Shown: positions 29,337 through 38,309 of the stretch, piece after piece
How positions within the stretch are numbered: position 1 is the stretch's first letter
Layout: every line of letters begins with the position of its first letter
NCBI RefSeq assembly: GCF_010378095.1
Contig: NZ_WNJL01000034.1
Span: 62,001-126,000, forward strand
From: Acidithiobacillus ferrianus
GTDB taxonomy: Bacteria > Pseudomonadota > Gammaproteobacteria > Acidithiobacillales > Acidithiobacillaceae
Length of the DNA stretch: 64,000 nucleotides
Reading direction: 5' to 3'
The notes under the pieces: model-generated
Databases searched by the model: none
Seen by the model: the letters and a program-made list of their open reading frames with translations, nothing else
Told to the model about the DNA's origin: nothing
Position numbers and translations under genes: made by a program

Positions 29337-30463
29337 GCGGGTTTCCCCCGCTGGCTCGCATGCGATCCGGTAGCGGCGCCCGCACCGGCGAGTTCCACCT
29401 TCGCCCCCGGATAGAGGCGGGCGGGAAGCGGAAAAATCACCCGGATATGCTGGTCCACGCCCTGCACCACGGCGTCGGCGCCCGACTCCCAGAGCACCCG
29501 CACCGGCTGATCCACCGCCTTACCCGCGTGGACCACATACACAAAAGGGCCGGTGCTGCCCTGCTGGATCGCGCTCACCGGAAGCACCGTCGCCTGCGCC
29601 ACCCGCTGCACCGGCATCCGCACCTGCACGTACTGTCCCGGCCAGAGGCTCAGGTTGGTGTTGGGTACGGTGACCTGCAGATCGATGGTGGCCGTTTTCG
29701 CGTTGACGCTGTTGTCGATAAAGGTGAGCGCGCCCTGCGCGAGGGTCCTGCCCGCCTTTTCATCGTCAATCGGCACGGGCACCGCCTGCTGCTGGACTTG
29801 CCGCGCCGCCGTCAGTAAGTCTTGGGGAACACTGAAGTTTACCGTAATGGGGGCGATCTGGTTGATGGTGGCCAGCGGCGTCTGGTTGGCGATGACCAGA
29901 TTGCCTGTCTTGACTTGCGCCAGCCCGATCCGTCCGCTGATGGGGGCGACGATGTGGGTGTACGAGAGGTTGAGACGGGCCTGCTCCAAGGCGGCCCGAT
30001 CGGCCTGTACCTGCGCCGTCGCCGCTTGCGCCTGGGATTCAGCCTGATCGAAACTCTGCCGGGTGATAAAATCCTTCTCCGCCAACGGACGATCCTGCTC
30101 CACCAGATTACGGTTATAGCGCGCCGTGGCCCGGTCCGCCGCCAATTTGGCCTGCGCCTGGGCGAGCGACGCCCGCATCTGCGCCGGGTCGATGGTAAAC
30201 AGCACTTGCCCCTTTTGGACCACGCTCCCCTGGGTGAACCGCACGCTCTGCAATAGCCCGGAAGTCTGCGGGACGACGGTCGCCGTTTGCAGGGGGGTGA
30301 CGGTCCCCAAAAAGCTCTCGTAATGGATCATGGGACGGACACTGGGACTGACGAGGCTGACCCGCAAGGGCGGCATCCCCTGCTTCGCCTTGGTCTGGCA
30401 GCCGCTCAACAGCAGGGAAAGAGGCACCAGCGTCAGCAAGAAGACCATAAAGGCACGGGTCAC
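29333..30463 (-). CDS. RND efflux periplasmic adaptor (membrane fusion protein)
   Basis: A 376-residue adaptor with a lipobox (LLLSGC, Cys22), so it is probably lipid-anchored. It has a barrel-sandwich/lipoyl half motif ATVVPQTSGLLQSVRFTQGSVVQKGQVLF, a coiled-coil hairpin around residues 100-170, the second lipoyl half (IVAPISGRIGLAQVKTGNLV) and a beta-barrel. It links the permease to the outer-membrane channel. Four-base overlaps on both sides show tight operon packing. Confidence 0.93.
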   Translation of the reverse strand: MTRAFMVFLLTLVPLSLLLSGCQTKAKQGMPPLRVSLVSPSVRPMIHYESFLGTVTPLQTATVVPQTSGLLQSVRFTQGSVVQKGQVLFTIDPAQMRASLAQAQAKLAADRATARYNRNLVEQDRPLAEKDFITRQSFDQAESQAQAATAQVQADRAALEQARLNLSYTHIVAPISGRIGLAQVKTGNLVIANQTPLATINQIAPITVNFSVPQDLLTAARQVQQQAVPVPIDDEKAGRTLAQGALTFIDNSVNAKTATIDLQVTVPNTNLSLWPGQYVQVRMPVQRVAQATVLPVSAIQQGSTGPFVYVVHAGKAVDQPVRVLWESGADAVVQGVDQHIRVIFPLPARLYPGAKVELAGAGAATGSHASQRGKPA

Positions 30464-31920
30464 GGCGCATCCTCTCCCAAAGGCATACCCACGGCCTGAC
30501 CCAGTTGAGCCAGGGCGACATAACTGTTGACGATATTCTGGATCAGCGTGTAGCGCGCCTGCGCCAGAGTGGATTCGGCGAGCAAAACATCCTGAATGGT
30601 CGCCTGTCCGACCCGGTACTGGGCCTGCACGACCTCCAGCGCCTTGCGGGCGTTTTCGAGACCGCTGCGCGCGCCGGGATAGGCCGCGGTGGCGCTCCGG
30701 AAGCTGTGATAATCCTGCCAGACCGTCACTTCGGTGCTGTTGCGGCTGGCCGCCAGATTGGATTGCGCCTGATCGGCCAACGCTCGACTCTGCCGGATCT
30801 GATAATGCGTGTTGAAACCGGTGAAGAGCGGCACCGTCAGGGTAAGTCCCATGGTCCAGGTATCGCCGGGCCGAAAACCGCCCTGAAAGAGATACCCATA
30901 GGAACTGCTGATCCCCAGACTGGGCAGAGCGCCGGCTTCGGCGCTGCGGATATTGGCCTGGGCCACGGCGACCTGGGCTCGAGCCTGCTGCAAGGCGGGA
31001 TTGGCGGCGAGGGCGGCGTGCATCAGGGTCTCCGCGGCACGATGGAGCTGAGGAGGTTCCTGTCCCAGTGGCAGCGGCGATATCTTCAGCGTGGTCCGCG
31101 GGCTGAGGCCCAGTGTGCCGGCCAACGTGCCTTCACTGCTGCGCACGGTCTGACGTTGTGCCGCGAGGGTGGACTGCGCCTGCGCCATGGCGGCCCGGGC
31201 TTGATAGAGGGCGCCGATGGTGGCTTGCCCGGCACGGTGCAGCACCTCGGCGGCCTCCAGATTCTTCCGGTTTTCCGCGACGGTCTTCTCCTCGGCAAGG
31301 AGCAAGGATTGATTGCCGAGGAGTTGGTAATAGGCCTGCGCGACGCTGAAGGCCACGCTCTGGATGCGCTGGTTTTGGGTGAAGCCCGCCACCCATTCCT
31401 GGGCACGCGCGGCGGCCACTTTCGCGGAGCGCAGGCCGAAGTCCCAGAGGGTGTAGCTCAGGGTCAGGTTGGGGTTGATGCTGTTACGTGCCGGCACCGT
31501 AAAACCGGCGGTGGAGGCCGCCTGCCGACGACCGAAACGGGTGTCCAGGGACAGGCTCGGCAGCCAGGCGCTTTCCGCCATCCCCAGGCCGGCGGCCTGC
31601 GCGCGCAAGGCATCCCAGGCCGCCGCGGTCTGCGGATTGTGGGAAAGGGCGTAGGCGGTGAGTTGCGGCAGCGTCCAGAGGTGGGCCTGTTCCGCTCCGG
31701 AAAGCCCCGGGGACTTGGGCAAGTCGGGCAGAGTGGCCCGGGTAGTCCAGGGGTGGGCCGGGCCGGCACTCAGGCCGCGATCCGTATCCAGGGGATCGCT
31801 CAGCCACGCACCAACGCCGGCCTGCGCCCACCCGCCTTCAACCACACAGAATAGGGTACAGACAGCCAGCATTAGCAGTTTGGGGGGCACGCTCAGGCTC
31901 CTCGGCACTAGAACCCACAT
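30460..31920 (-). CDS. Outer-membrane efflux channel, TolC family
   Basis: About 486 residues, with a hydrophobic signal near the N-terminus (LLMLAVCTLFCVVEGGWA) and two OEP repeats of long helices (NPQTAAAWDALRAQAAGLG, VAFSVAQAYYQLLGNQ, then NPALQQARAQVAVAQANIRSAEAGALPSL, YRVGQATIQDVLLAE). It is the first gene of the pump operon. I choose ATG 31920 so that the signal peptide starts close to the N-terminus; an ATG at 31962 is also in frame. Confidence 0.9.
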   Translation of the reverse strand: MWVLVPRSLSVPPKLLMLAVCTLFCVVEGGWAQAGVGAWLSDPLDTDRGLSAGPAHPWTTRATLPDLPKSPGLSGAEQAHLWTLPQLTAYALSHNPQTAAAWDALRAQAAGLGMAESAWLPSLSLDTRFGRRQAASTAGFTVPARNSINPNLTLSYTLWDFGLRSAKVAAARAQEWVAGFTQNQRIQSVAFSVAQAYYQLLGNQSLLLAEEKTVAENRKNLEAAEVLHRAGQATIGALYQARAAMAQAQSTLAAQRQTVRSSEGTLAGTLGLSPRTTLKISPLPLGQEPPQLHRAAETLMHAALAANPALQQARAQVAVAQANIRSAEAGALPSLGISSSYGYLFQGGFRPGDTWTMGLTLTVPLFTGFNTHYQIRQSRALADQAQSNLAASRNSTEVTVWQDYHSFRSATAAYPGARSGLENARKALEVVQAQYRVGQATIQDVLLAESTLAQARYTLIQNIVNSYVALAQLGQAVGMPLGEDAP

Positions 31921-32124
31921 TCTCCGGGAAAGCAGGGCCGTAAGGAAGGGGGCGGCGGACAAAAATTGTTGCGAAATGTTACGGGTTAACCTTGTGAAAG
32001 ACGAACCGTGTGCTATATGGATCCTTGGCTGGTTTCGCGACAGGTGATCGTTTGTACCATTTGGTCACAAACCGATGCAGCGCGTGAACACTCTACATTA
32101 ACGGATAAATAAAAGGATGTCCGC

Positions 32125-32988
32125 ATGATCAACAAAAAAGCCATCACCACCCTGACCGCAGCGAGTATGGTCCTGTTTTCCGCCTCTGCCACAGCCGACA
32201 GTGCCTGGAATGCCAGCCAGCATCCAATCATTGCGGCCAACAACGAAATAGGTTTCGCGGCGACGGGCACCTTGATGAATTATCAGGAACACTTTGCCAC
32301 AACCGGTGTCCTCAGCGCTCCAATGGATGATACGGAATCAGGGTGGTTGCCGGGATTCTCGGTAAATCTCTCCGGGATGAATAACCACCTTACAGAAAAT
32401 CTGTATTTATCGCTTAATTACAATTATTCTTCGGCCGGGATAGCTTATAAAGGGTTCACGTACAACCCTGGCATACCGAACTCCGCCAGGCGCGCCGATA
32501 CAACGGATCAGGCGACCACGCAGAACTTTCTGGGAAAATTGGGTAAGGGGTTTTCTATTAGTAACAACATGATGCTCACCCCATATGTAGCGGGTGGTTT
32601 TCAATTGTGGAACAGACAGCTTCCCGGTACGCATGAGCGCTACCATTCTGCGCTTGTTGGCGCCGGTCTCATGTATCAGTACGCACCGACAGCCAGGTTG
32701 GTCCTGGGTACTGACATGCGTGTACTCGCGCTTATTGGCGGAGGCATCAAAACATCCCAGTGGTCCTCTGGATTTGGCACCAGTGGAGAAGAAAGCATAG
32801 GCATTCACGCGGACTATAAGATTTCGGGTGGCTGGCACGTTTATGGCGGCTTGAATTTCACCCACTTTACCTACACGGGAACAGACATTGTAACCTTTTA
32901 TCAAGGTACCACGGAGTATATTGGTAAGGAACCCCCATCATCAACCAATCTGCTCGGTATGCATCTCGGGCTTGCCTATAGTTATTAA
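32125..32988 (+). CDS. Predicted outer-membrane beta-barrel protein
   Basis: A 287-residue protein with a clear signal peptide (KKAITTLTAASMVLFSASATA, cleavage after ATA about residue 24). The rest is alternating hydrophobic/polar strands rich in Gly, Tyr, Asn and Thr, ending in an aromatic (LGMHLGLAYSY), the C-terminal signature for insertion by the Bam machinery. It resembles opacity/OmpW-like small barrels, but I cannot name the family. AAAAGGA precedes the ATG. It stands alone, divergent from the efflux operon, and has lower GC than that operon. Confidence 0.75.
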   Translation: MINKKAITTLTAASMVLFSASATADSAWNASQHPIIAANNEIGFAATGTLMNYQEHFATTGVLSAPMDDTESGWLPGFSVNLSGMNNHLTENLYLSLNYNYSSAGIAYKGFTYNPGIPNSARRADTTDQATTQNFLGKLGKGFSISNNMMLTPYVAGGFQLWNRQLPGTHERYHSALVGAGLMYQYAPTARLVLGTDMRVLALIGGGIKTSQWSSGFGTSGEESIGIHADYKISGGWHVYGGLNFTHFTYTGTDIVTFYQGTTEYIGKEPPSSTNLLGMHLGLAYSY

Positions 32989-33403
32989 TCCGGTTTGTCC
33001 GCGAGCAGAGCACGTATGCGGTGTTAACGGACAAAATAGTATCATCCTAGTCCCCTGATCCACAGACGACTGAGTATGTTTGTAGGACAGGGCCGAGCTA
33101 TGGACGGCGTGAGAGCGGTCGCGGAGAGTGTATGCCCGCAGCGCGCGGCGGCAACCGGCTTTGGCCTCTTACGACAGGCCTTGTCTACAGGCGGCGGGGT
33201 GCCGTAGTACCTTGCGGAGCGAATGGCAGTAACAGACTGATAGCGGTCATTGGCGCTCATTAGAGTCGACTACGTGGCTCCTTGTGATTTTCAAAACCTA
33301 GCCTTGATAGGCAGCTAGCACTAGGAAATCATCCCAGAACGTACCGACCTGCTCACAAAAGATATCGGTACTTTAATCGTTATGGTGAATAAATATGCCA
33401 TTA
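32989..33403. other. Non-coding gap with one copy of a dispersed intergenic repeat
   Basis: No convincing gene in about 415 bp. On the minus strand from about 33260, the phrase AATGACCGCTATCAGTCTG begins a degenerate copy of the repeat also seen at 43237 and 44581. The 72-codon open frame through it (33042-33260, minus) encodes an Arg/Pro/Cys-rich sequence and is probably not a gene. Confidence 0.5.
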
Positions 33404-34397
33404 CTATTCTGGCGTTTTATATGCTAGTTCAAAAATTCCGATACACTGTTCGAAGTGACTTATCACCTCTTGGCAACGTAATTCAGTCAGGTAAATAACA
33501 CCCCAATATCTTTGCATATCATAAATCTCGTTGATATTTAAAATGGAGCCATCAGTTAACATGAAGTGCGCTACGACATCTCTGAATTGTTTTGTTAAGT
33601 AATCGTCGAAAAAAAACGTGATTGATTTTCCAATGTATTTCTTTTGATCTTCTGGTCTGTCGCTAATTATTGGGACTTTAGCTAGCAGCGGCGGGAGCGC
33701 CACATTTTTTCCTTTGCCTCTTTATAAATCTTAGATCTTAGCGTTTTTAGTAGCCCCTCTAATATTTTGTACAAACACAGAAATTTATAAAATGGACTTT
33801 GAGCGTTTCTGGATTCTCTGTATAATGCATAAACTGGTTCTAACATGGGAAAAATTTTTACCGTTCCATGGTTTAGTGTTGTGGTTAAGTAATAAGGAGT
33901 GATTAATTCTGTTGATGAAATCTTGTGCATCTGGTCAACAACTGTGACTTGAACTATTTGTAGTGGTATTTTCCCAATATATGACAGGTGATCCAACATT
34001 GGACTTACTACTTTATTAAAGGTGCTATGCGCCTCCGTGATTGATTTTGCGGTGCAATCCATTTGAATGGCTGATATTCTATTTTCACTGTTTGTGAACA
34101 ACATGATATCTCCATCAAAAATTGTGCTTCTGAACTTGGCAGCTCCCCCTGATAAGGTTAGCAGACTGTCTCCAGAACGCTCGTCGAAATAATATTTATA
34201 TTCGTTCCTTTTATTTCGTTGCTTATAGCCAGTCGGCCACTAACGCGGAACTCCCTTGATGACAGATCATTGAGCCTCTGACTACTATGTGAATCGTTAC
34301 CTTTTTCTCCAAAGTGCGGGACGACCGCCACCTTGGTGATTAGGCCGGGTGTCCCCAAACTAAACTGCGGAGCTTGTGCTGTATTTTTTTCGGTCAT
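33404..34397 (-). pseudogene. Broken gene, two frameshifts (MauJ-like hypothetical protein)
   Basis: Three consecutive minus-strand reading frames look like pieces of one protein of about 325 residues. Piece 1 (34397-34158) starts at an ATG with GAGG upstream. Piece 2 is open from about 34230 to 33682 and reads KYYFDERSGDSLLTLSGG before any ATG, so it needs an upstream start. Piece 3 (ends 33404) continues after a run of six T at 33705-33710; one extra base there would join KEAKEK to NVALPPLLAKVPI. Both breaks have the same sign, each mended by adding one base. The middle (FYKFLCLYKILEG) and end (FRDVVAHFMLTDG) resemble proteins annotated as methylamine-utilisation MauJ, from memory. Sequencing error is the alternative. 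Confidence 0.6.
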
Positions 34398-34471
34398 TTT
34401 ACTGTCCTCTGAAGTTAGCTGGCAATGCTAGCTAACGAATTACAAATACGCAAAGTCTATCCTAGGAACAT

Positions 34472-35446
34472 CTATACGGAGAATCGTACACGAAATTCCC
34501 GAGGAGACAGACCCGTCAGCCGTTTAAAGATCTTTCTAAATGCTCCCGCGTCTTCGTAACCTACCACCAAGGCAACCTTTTCAATCGGCAGGTTTGTCGT
34601 TTCAAGCAGTTCACGAGCTTTCTGGATGCGTATATTCTGAACGTATTCAGAGGGCTTGAGACCAGTCACGCTAATGAATTTTCTTAATAGTGTCCGTTCA
34701 CCCAGATGACTGTGTTCCGCGAGCATCTTGACTGTTAGGTCAGTATGGAAATGTTGCTGAATATAGTGTTGGGCCTTCAGCACGACAGCATTGCCATGGC
34801 CAAAGGGAGGAACAAATTTCTTGTAATAGCGCTGCTCACGCCGCCCAGTATCAATGATAAGAAATTTTCCAAGCTCGATCATAACAGTGGGGCAGGTAAA
34901 TTGTTCCACCAATTCCAGGCCAAGATCCATCCAAGACATCAGCCCGCCAGCGGTAACGACATCCCCATCGTTAATCAGAATGTGATCAGTGTTCAGGTGA
35001 ATATTCGGGAATCGTTGTGCAAACTGGGAGGATAAATCCCAATGCGTAGTGGCTCTCCTCCCATCCAACAATCCTGTTGCTGCCAAAACAAAGGAACCTG
35101 CACAGGCAGAGCAAACAATTGTCCCTCTGGCATGCTGTGCTTTCAGCCAGTCAACGAGAACCCAGTGCGGCGCTTCGTAGTAGGTTCCGCCGATACTTGG
35201 CGGAATGATCAGAACATCCAGAAGAGGCACCAACTTCACTGGCGGTACAGTCGCTGCATTGCCCGACTCGACTAGCGGTCCGTCCGTACGCCAGCGACTG
35301 ATCGCAAAGGTGGGTAAACCGGCCTGGGGATATTGCGCGATGATGCGATTGGCGAACTGAAACACATCAATGAGTCCCAACACCGCCGATTGCATGGCTC
35401 CTGGATACTCTAGTAGTCCGACGACGATTTGGCGTGTATCGTGCAT
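34472..35446 (-). CDS. GlxA-family AraC-type transcriptional regulator
   Basis: A 324-residue regulator. Residues 1-190 are a DJ-1/PfpI domain with the nucleophile-elbow Cys in VCSACAGSFVLAATGLLDGRRATTHWDL; residues 215-320 are a double helix-turn-helix of the AraC class (MLAEHSHLGERTLLRKF, IEKVALVVGYEDAGAFRKIFKRLTGLSPREFR). Such proteins sense small molecules and activate neighbouring catabolic genes. It is divergent from the isochorismatase-like gene with 105 bp between, including a palindrome at 35497, so it most likely controls that gene. Confidence 0.9.
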   Translation of the reverse strand: MHDTRQIVVGLLEYPGAMQSAVLGLIDVFQFANRIIAQYPQAGLPTFAISRWRTDGPLVESGNAATVPPVKLVPLLDVLIIPPSIGGTYYEAPHWVLVDWLKAQHARGTIVCSACAGSFVLAATGLLDGRRATTHWDLSSQFAQRFPNIHLNTDHILINDGDVVTAGGLMSWMDLGLELVEQFTCPTVMIELGKFLIIDTGRREQRYYKKFVPPFGHGNAVVLKAQHYIQQHFHTDLTVKMLAEHSHLGERTLLRKFISVTGLKPSEYVQNIRIQKARELLETTNLPIEKVALVVGYEDAGAFRKIFKRLTGLSPREFRVRFSV

Positions 35447-35496
35447 TTTGACCGTTTTGCCACGAAAAGTGTCATTTCTGACTATAGACCTAATTC

Positions 35497-35509
35497 TGTC
35501 CGGTGGACA
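35497..35509. promoter_or_regulatory. Palindrome TGTCCggtGGACA between divergent genes
   Basis: Perfect 5-bp arms around GGT, midway between the start of the GlxA-like regulator (35446) and that of the hydrolase (35552). A TAATGA follows at 35511-35516. It is a candidate operator for the regulator. The arms are short, so chance is possible. Confidence 0.35.
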
Positions 35510-35551
35510 ATAATGACCTCGCCGATCCAGTCCTCATAAGGTAACACCACC

Positions 35552-36112
35552 ATGACTACCGCACTGATGTTGATCGATTTCCAGAACGACTATTTTCCCG
35601 GCGGAAAATGGGAGCTTGAGGAAATTTACGCTGCTGCTAATAACGCGGTCATGTTGTTGACTGCATTTCGCGAGAAAGAGTTTCTGATTGTTCATGTTCG
35701 CCATGAATTTCCAAATGGTGATGCGCCATTCTTCCAGCCTGATTCAGATGGCGCGAAAACTCACTGCCTACTGGCGCCAAAGATCGATGAGCTCGTCGTG
35801 CTCAAACACCAAGTAAACAGCTTTCAGGAGACCAACTTGAAAGAGATTTTGGATGCAGCCCAGATCGACAAACTCGTTATTTGCGGTGCAATGAGCCACA
35901 TGTGCATCGACGGAACAACTCGAGCGGCGCGTGATTTCGGCTATGACTGCGTTGTCGTACACGATGCCTGTGCGACACGCGACTTAGAGTTTGATGGAGT
36001 AAATGTAGCGGCGAGGCAGGTACATGCAGCCTATATGGAAGCCTTGGGTTTTGCTTACGCCAAAGTTGTGTCCAGCCAGAGTATATTGCTCGACTCGGGT
36101 CAATCTGCGTAA
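35552..36112 (+). CDS. Isochorismatase-fold cysteine hydrolase
   Basis: A 186-residue cytoplasmic amidohydrolase. The catalytic triad is visible: Asp in ALMLIDFQNDYFPGG, Lys in LVVLKHQVNSF and Cys in VICGAMSHMCIDGTTRAARDFGYD, followed by VVHDACATRDLEF. The family includes nicotinamidases, N-carbamoylsarcosine amidases and isochorismatases. The GAMSHMCIDGTTRAA pattern is the common cysteine hydrolase type, not true isochorismatase. AAGGTAAC precedes the ATG. Its expression is probably controlled by the divergent GlxA-like regulator. Confidence 0.9.
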   Translation: MTTALMLIDFQNDYFPGGKWELEEIYAAANNAVMLLTAFREKEFLIVHVRHEFPNGDAPFFQPDSDGAKTHCLLAPKIDELVVLKHQVNSFQETNLKEILDAAQIDKLVICGAMSHMCIDGTTRAARDFGYDCVVVHDACATRDLEFDGVNVAARQVHAAYMEALGFAYAKVVSSQSILLDSGQSA

Positions 36113-36372
36113 ACAGCCAGAATGAGCGGGTACATCCGTTCAGGCGGGAATAAACAGGAGGGTGTACGATGACGGATTCCGCATGGAAGGAGGATGTCGC
36201 GATATTTAGAGCCGCTATCCAACGGCGATCATATGGTCGCGATACATGGATGCGGCGGTAATGCGCAACAGGTGCTCTGAGCTTTGATGGGCTGCGTAGT
36301 AATATTTCAGGTGCCTCAGGTGCGCAGAGTCCGTTTGACGGTGCAGCGTCTCTCTGGAACTGCGGAAAAAAC
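36113..36372. other. Gap with a 30-codon open frame at 36169-36261
   Basis: An ATG at 36169 with AGGAGGG upstream opens a 30-codon plus-strand frame ending in SYGRDTWMRR and a TAA at 36259-36261. The composition hints at the C-terminal end of a REP-associated Y1 transposase (a similar YG..W.RR phrase), but the match is weak. It may be a small gene, a relic or chance. Nothing else is recognised in the gap. Confidence 0.25.
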
Positions 36373-36867
36373 TTAGCATTCTCGCCTATCAACAATATTG
36401 CCATCATTGTCTCGAATCTCAATTAACAAGTGGTCAGTTACATGTACGCCCTCCGAGAAACCAACATGAATCTGGTCAAGAAAGCTCAGAACGTAGTTGG
36501 TCGTCGTTGAATTCTGATCTAGCACAACTTCCACGATGCGGGCTTTAGCTGCGACCTTCTTCGCCCCGTCCTGCAACCCAATTGGAGAAACCAATATACC
36601 TCCATCAGCACCAACATCCTGGATTGTCCAGGCTAGCGAGCCAGTGATCGCTTGGCTGACACCACTCTTTGTATGCCGCTTACATTCGACGACGATTACC
36701 CTGCTGCCGTCGTCCGAACAGCCCTTCGCATCGATCTCCCACTCAGTTCCGCTATCGCCTGGGACGACTTGCTTCCCCTCGAACCGGCCAACTCCAAAGT
36801 GCTCAGCAACTTGGTTAAGAAGGTATGTCGCGACTTCCTCGTAAGTGTACCAGAGCTTCTCGGCCAT
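36373..36867 (-). CDS. Mrr/PD-(D/E)XK-like restriction endonuclease-fold protein
   Basis: A 164-residue protein. Residues 1-35 form a helical lead (YTYEEVATYLLNQVAEHFG), followed by EWEIDAKGCSDDGSRVIVVECKRH, where Asp and ECK fit the PD-(D/E)XK nuclease core, then GGILVSPIGLQDGAKKVAAKARIVEVVL, as in Mrr_cat proteins that hold a final helix after VSP..F. There is no methylase or DNA-recognition partner nearby. It may be an orphan nuclease or a type IV restriction relic. The ATG at 36867 is taken; no strong ribosome site is seen. Confidence 0.65.
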   Translation of the reverse strand: MAEKLWYTYEEVATYLLNQVAEHFGVGRFEGKQVVPGDSGTEWEIDAKGCSDDGSRVIVVECKRHTKSGVSQAITGSLAWTIQDVGADGGILVSPIGLQDGAKKVAAKARIVEVVLDQNSTTTNYVLSFLDQIHVGFSEGVHVTDHLLIEIRDNDGNIVDRREC

Positions 36868-36965
36868 GTGATTTCCTTTGGTCTAACTGTTAACGGGATG
36901 ATGGAGTTCTCAGCCGGAAAGCAAAACTGGGGCTACCAATCCCGCTTTGGGATTTTCGTCATTAA

Positions 36966-36988
36966 CGATCACGATATGAATGTGATCG
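36966..36988. repeat. Inverted repeat CGATCAC/GTGATCG upstream of the nuclease gene
   Basis: Seven-base perfect arms with a 9-base spacer, 99 bp upstream of the nuclease start codon, in a 216-bp gap (36868-37083) that otherwise holds no recognisable gene. It could be an operator or a small hairpin; no controller gene is adjacent. Confidence 0.3.
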
Positions 36989-37083
36989 CTGCGGCAATGA
37001 GGGCTGATTTCGCCCGATAGATACCGGAGTGACGGATCAAACAGTTGGTCTGTCCACCGAAATACTCATAGGGCATGGCCGCG

Positions 37084-37668
37084 TCACGTCTGCGGTTTGA
37101 GGCAGCACACGCCCTCTATTAAGTGGTTAAATCCATAGATCGCTTCTGTCGGCTCTCCCCACTCGGCCCGGACTACGGCACCATCTATAGCCATGGCGAC
37201 GGCGCTCGCCAAATCTTCCTGATCGCAATTCTCAGGTAGCAGGCGCTCAATCACCTTGCGCAGTTCCGCTTTGTGCTGATTTACTCTATGCACGACTTCG
37301 GGCATTGACCCCCCCATCTCCCCCAGCGCGTTGATGAAGGCACATCCCCTAAAAGAAGGGTCGGTAAACCATTCCTGTAAAACAGGTGCAATGGCCAGAA
37401 GATTGTTGCCATGCCTTTGGAGTGCATCCTGAAACCAGGGCATCCATACACGGTGACGATAATCCAGAAAGGCCACGATCAGGTCGTTTTTACTCGGGTA
37501 GTGGCGATAAAAAGTCACCTTGGTGACGCCTGCTTCCGCGATGATGCGATCCACACCCGTGCTGCGAATACCCTCACGATAAAAGAGCGTGTGCGCTGTG
37601 CGCAGAATGCGCTCACGCGCAGAGAGCTTGGTCTGGTCCATGAGTGCGGGATCGGAAAGTCTATCCAT
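37084..37668 (-). CDS. TetR/AcrR-family transcriptional regulator
   Basis: About 194 residues. The N-terminal helix-turn-helix ARERILRTAHTLFYREGIRSTGVDRIIAEAGVTKVTFYRHYPSKNDLIVAFLDYR is canonical; the C-terminal ligand domain contains FRGCAFINALGE, a phrase common in the subgroup that controls quinone/NemR-like or drug-export genes. I choose ATG 37668 because the palindromic sites at 37679-37731 would then lie upstream; an ATG at 37695 is also in frame. It is divergent from the DUF1348 and MFS genes, which it probably represses. Confidence 0.88.
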   Translation of the reverse strand: MDRLSDPALMDQTKLSARERILRTAHTLFYREGIRSTGVDRIIAEAGVTKVTFYRHYPSKNDLIVAFLDYRHRVWMPWFQDALQRHGNNLLAIAPVLQEWFTDPSFRGCAFINALGEMGGSMPEVVHRVNQHKAELRKVIERLLPENCDQEDLASAVAMAIDGAVVRAEWGEPTEAIYGFNHLIEGVCCLKPQT

Positions 37669-37678
37669 CACGCCATTG

Positions 37679-37731
37679 TAGACAGATCGTTCCATGTTGT
37701 CTAGAATGGCCCGAAGTAGACAGAACTGTCT
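37679..37731. promoter_or_regulatory. Probable TetR operator: repeated TAGACAG/CTGTCT half-sites
   Basis: AGACAG-AA-CTGTCT (37718-37731) is a perfect 6-bp inverted repeat. A second pair, TAGACA (37679-37684) and TGTCTA (37698-37703), lies beside it facing the same way with a wider spacer. Four copies of the same half-site in 53 bp between a TetR gene and its divergent neighbour is the expected look of an autoregulated operator region. Confidence 0.6.
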
Positions 37732-37768
37732 GCTTTGAACAATCCCGAAACATAGGAGAGCACCCACC

Positions 37769-38236
37769 ATGCAAAGCAATACGCTGACTCCCCCATTTTC
37801 AGAAGAATCTGCCTTACTGAAAGTGCGGATGGCCGAGGACCTTTGGAATACTCGCGATCCTGAACGGGTCGTTCAAGTCTATACCCAAGATACAGTCTGG
37901 CGTAATCGCACGGAGTTTCCAGTGGGGCGGGAGGCGATCAAAGCCTGTCTGGAGCGCAAGTGGGTCAGGGAACTGGACTATCGCCTGATCAAGGAACTCT
38001 GGGGTTTTCGTGACCACCGGATGGCCGTGCGGTTCGCCTATGAATGGCACGACGATTCGGGTCACTGGTACCGCAGCTATGGCAATGAGTTATGGGAGTT
38101 CAATGAAATGGGATTGATGCAACGCCGATTGGCCAGCATCAATGATCAGCCTATCCGGGAGAGTGGGCGGCAATATCACTGGCCGCTGGGCAGAAGACCC
38201 GATGATCACCCAGGTTTGAGCGCGCTCGGCTTGTAG
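37769..38236 (+). CDS. DUF1348 / SnoaL-like (NTF2-fold) protein
   Basis: A 155-residue small protein of the NTF2-like superfamily. Diagnostic phrases are [36 protein letters not shown]-like [19 protein letters not shown], and [31 protein letters not shown]. This uncharacterised family (DUF1348) often accompanies TetR regulators. AGGAGAG precedes the ATG. Active-site residues for a defined reaction cannot be named. The MFS gene follows 73 bp downstream on the same strand. Confidence 0.88.
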   Translation: MQSNTLTPPFSEESALLKVRMAEDLWNTRDPERVVQVYTQDTVWRNRTEFPVGREAIKACLERKWVRELDYRLIKELWGFRDHRMAVRFAYEWHDDSGHWYRSYGNELWEFNEMGLMQRRLASINDQPIRESGRQYHWPLGRRPDDHPGLSALGL

Positions 38237-38309
38237 GTGCCCCAAGGGTAAATCAGGGACATTCCTATCAAATGCTCGAGGAGTCTCCATCCTCAACAGG
38301 AGTACGATT

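Noticed and set aside
32407..32904. 165-codon minus-strand frame opposite the outer-membrane barrel gene
   Set aside because: The plus-strand frame has a signal peptide, ribosome site and barrel pattern; the opposite frame has none of these.
33042..33260. 72-codon minus-strand frame as a gene
   Set aside because: It runs through a dispersed non-coding repeat, its translation is Arg/Pro/Cys-rich, and it has no ribosome site.
36652..37020. 122-codon plus-strand frame overlapping the Mrr-like gene
   Set aside because: Its first half mirrors the nuclease gene, and the second half has no ribosome site or recognisable domain.
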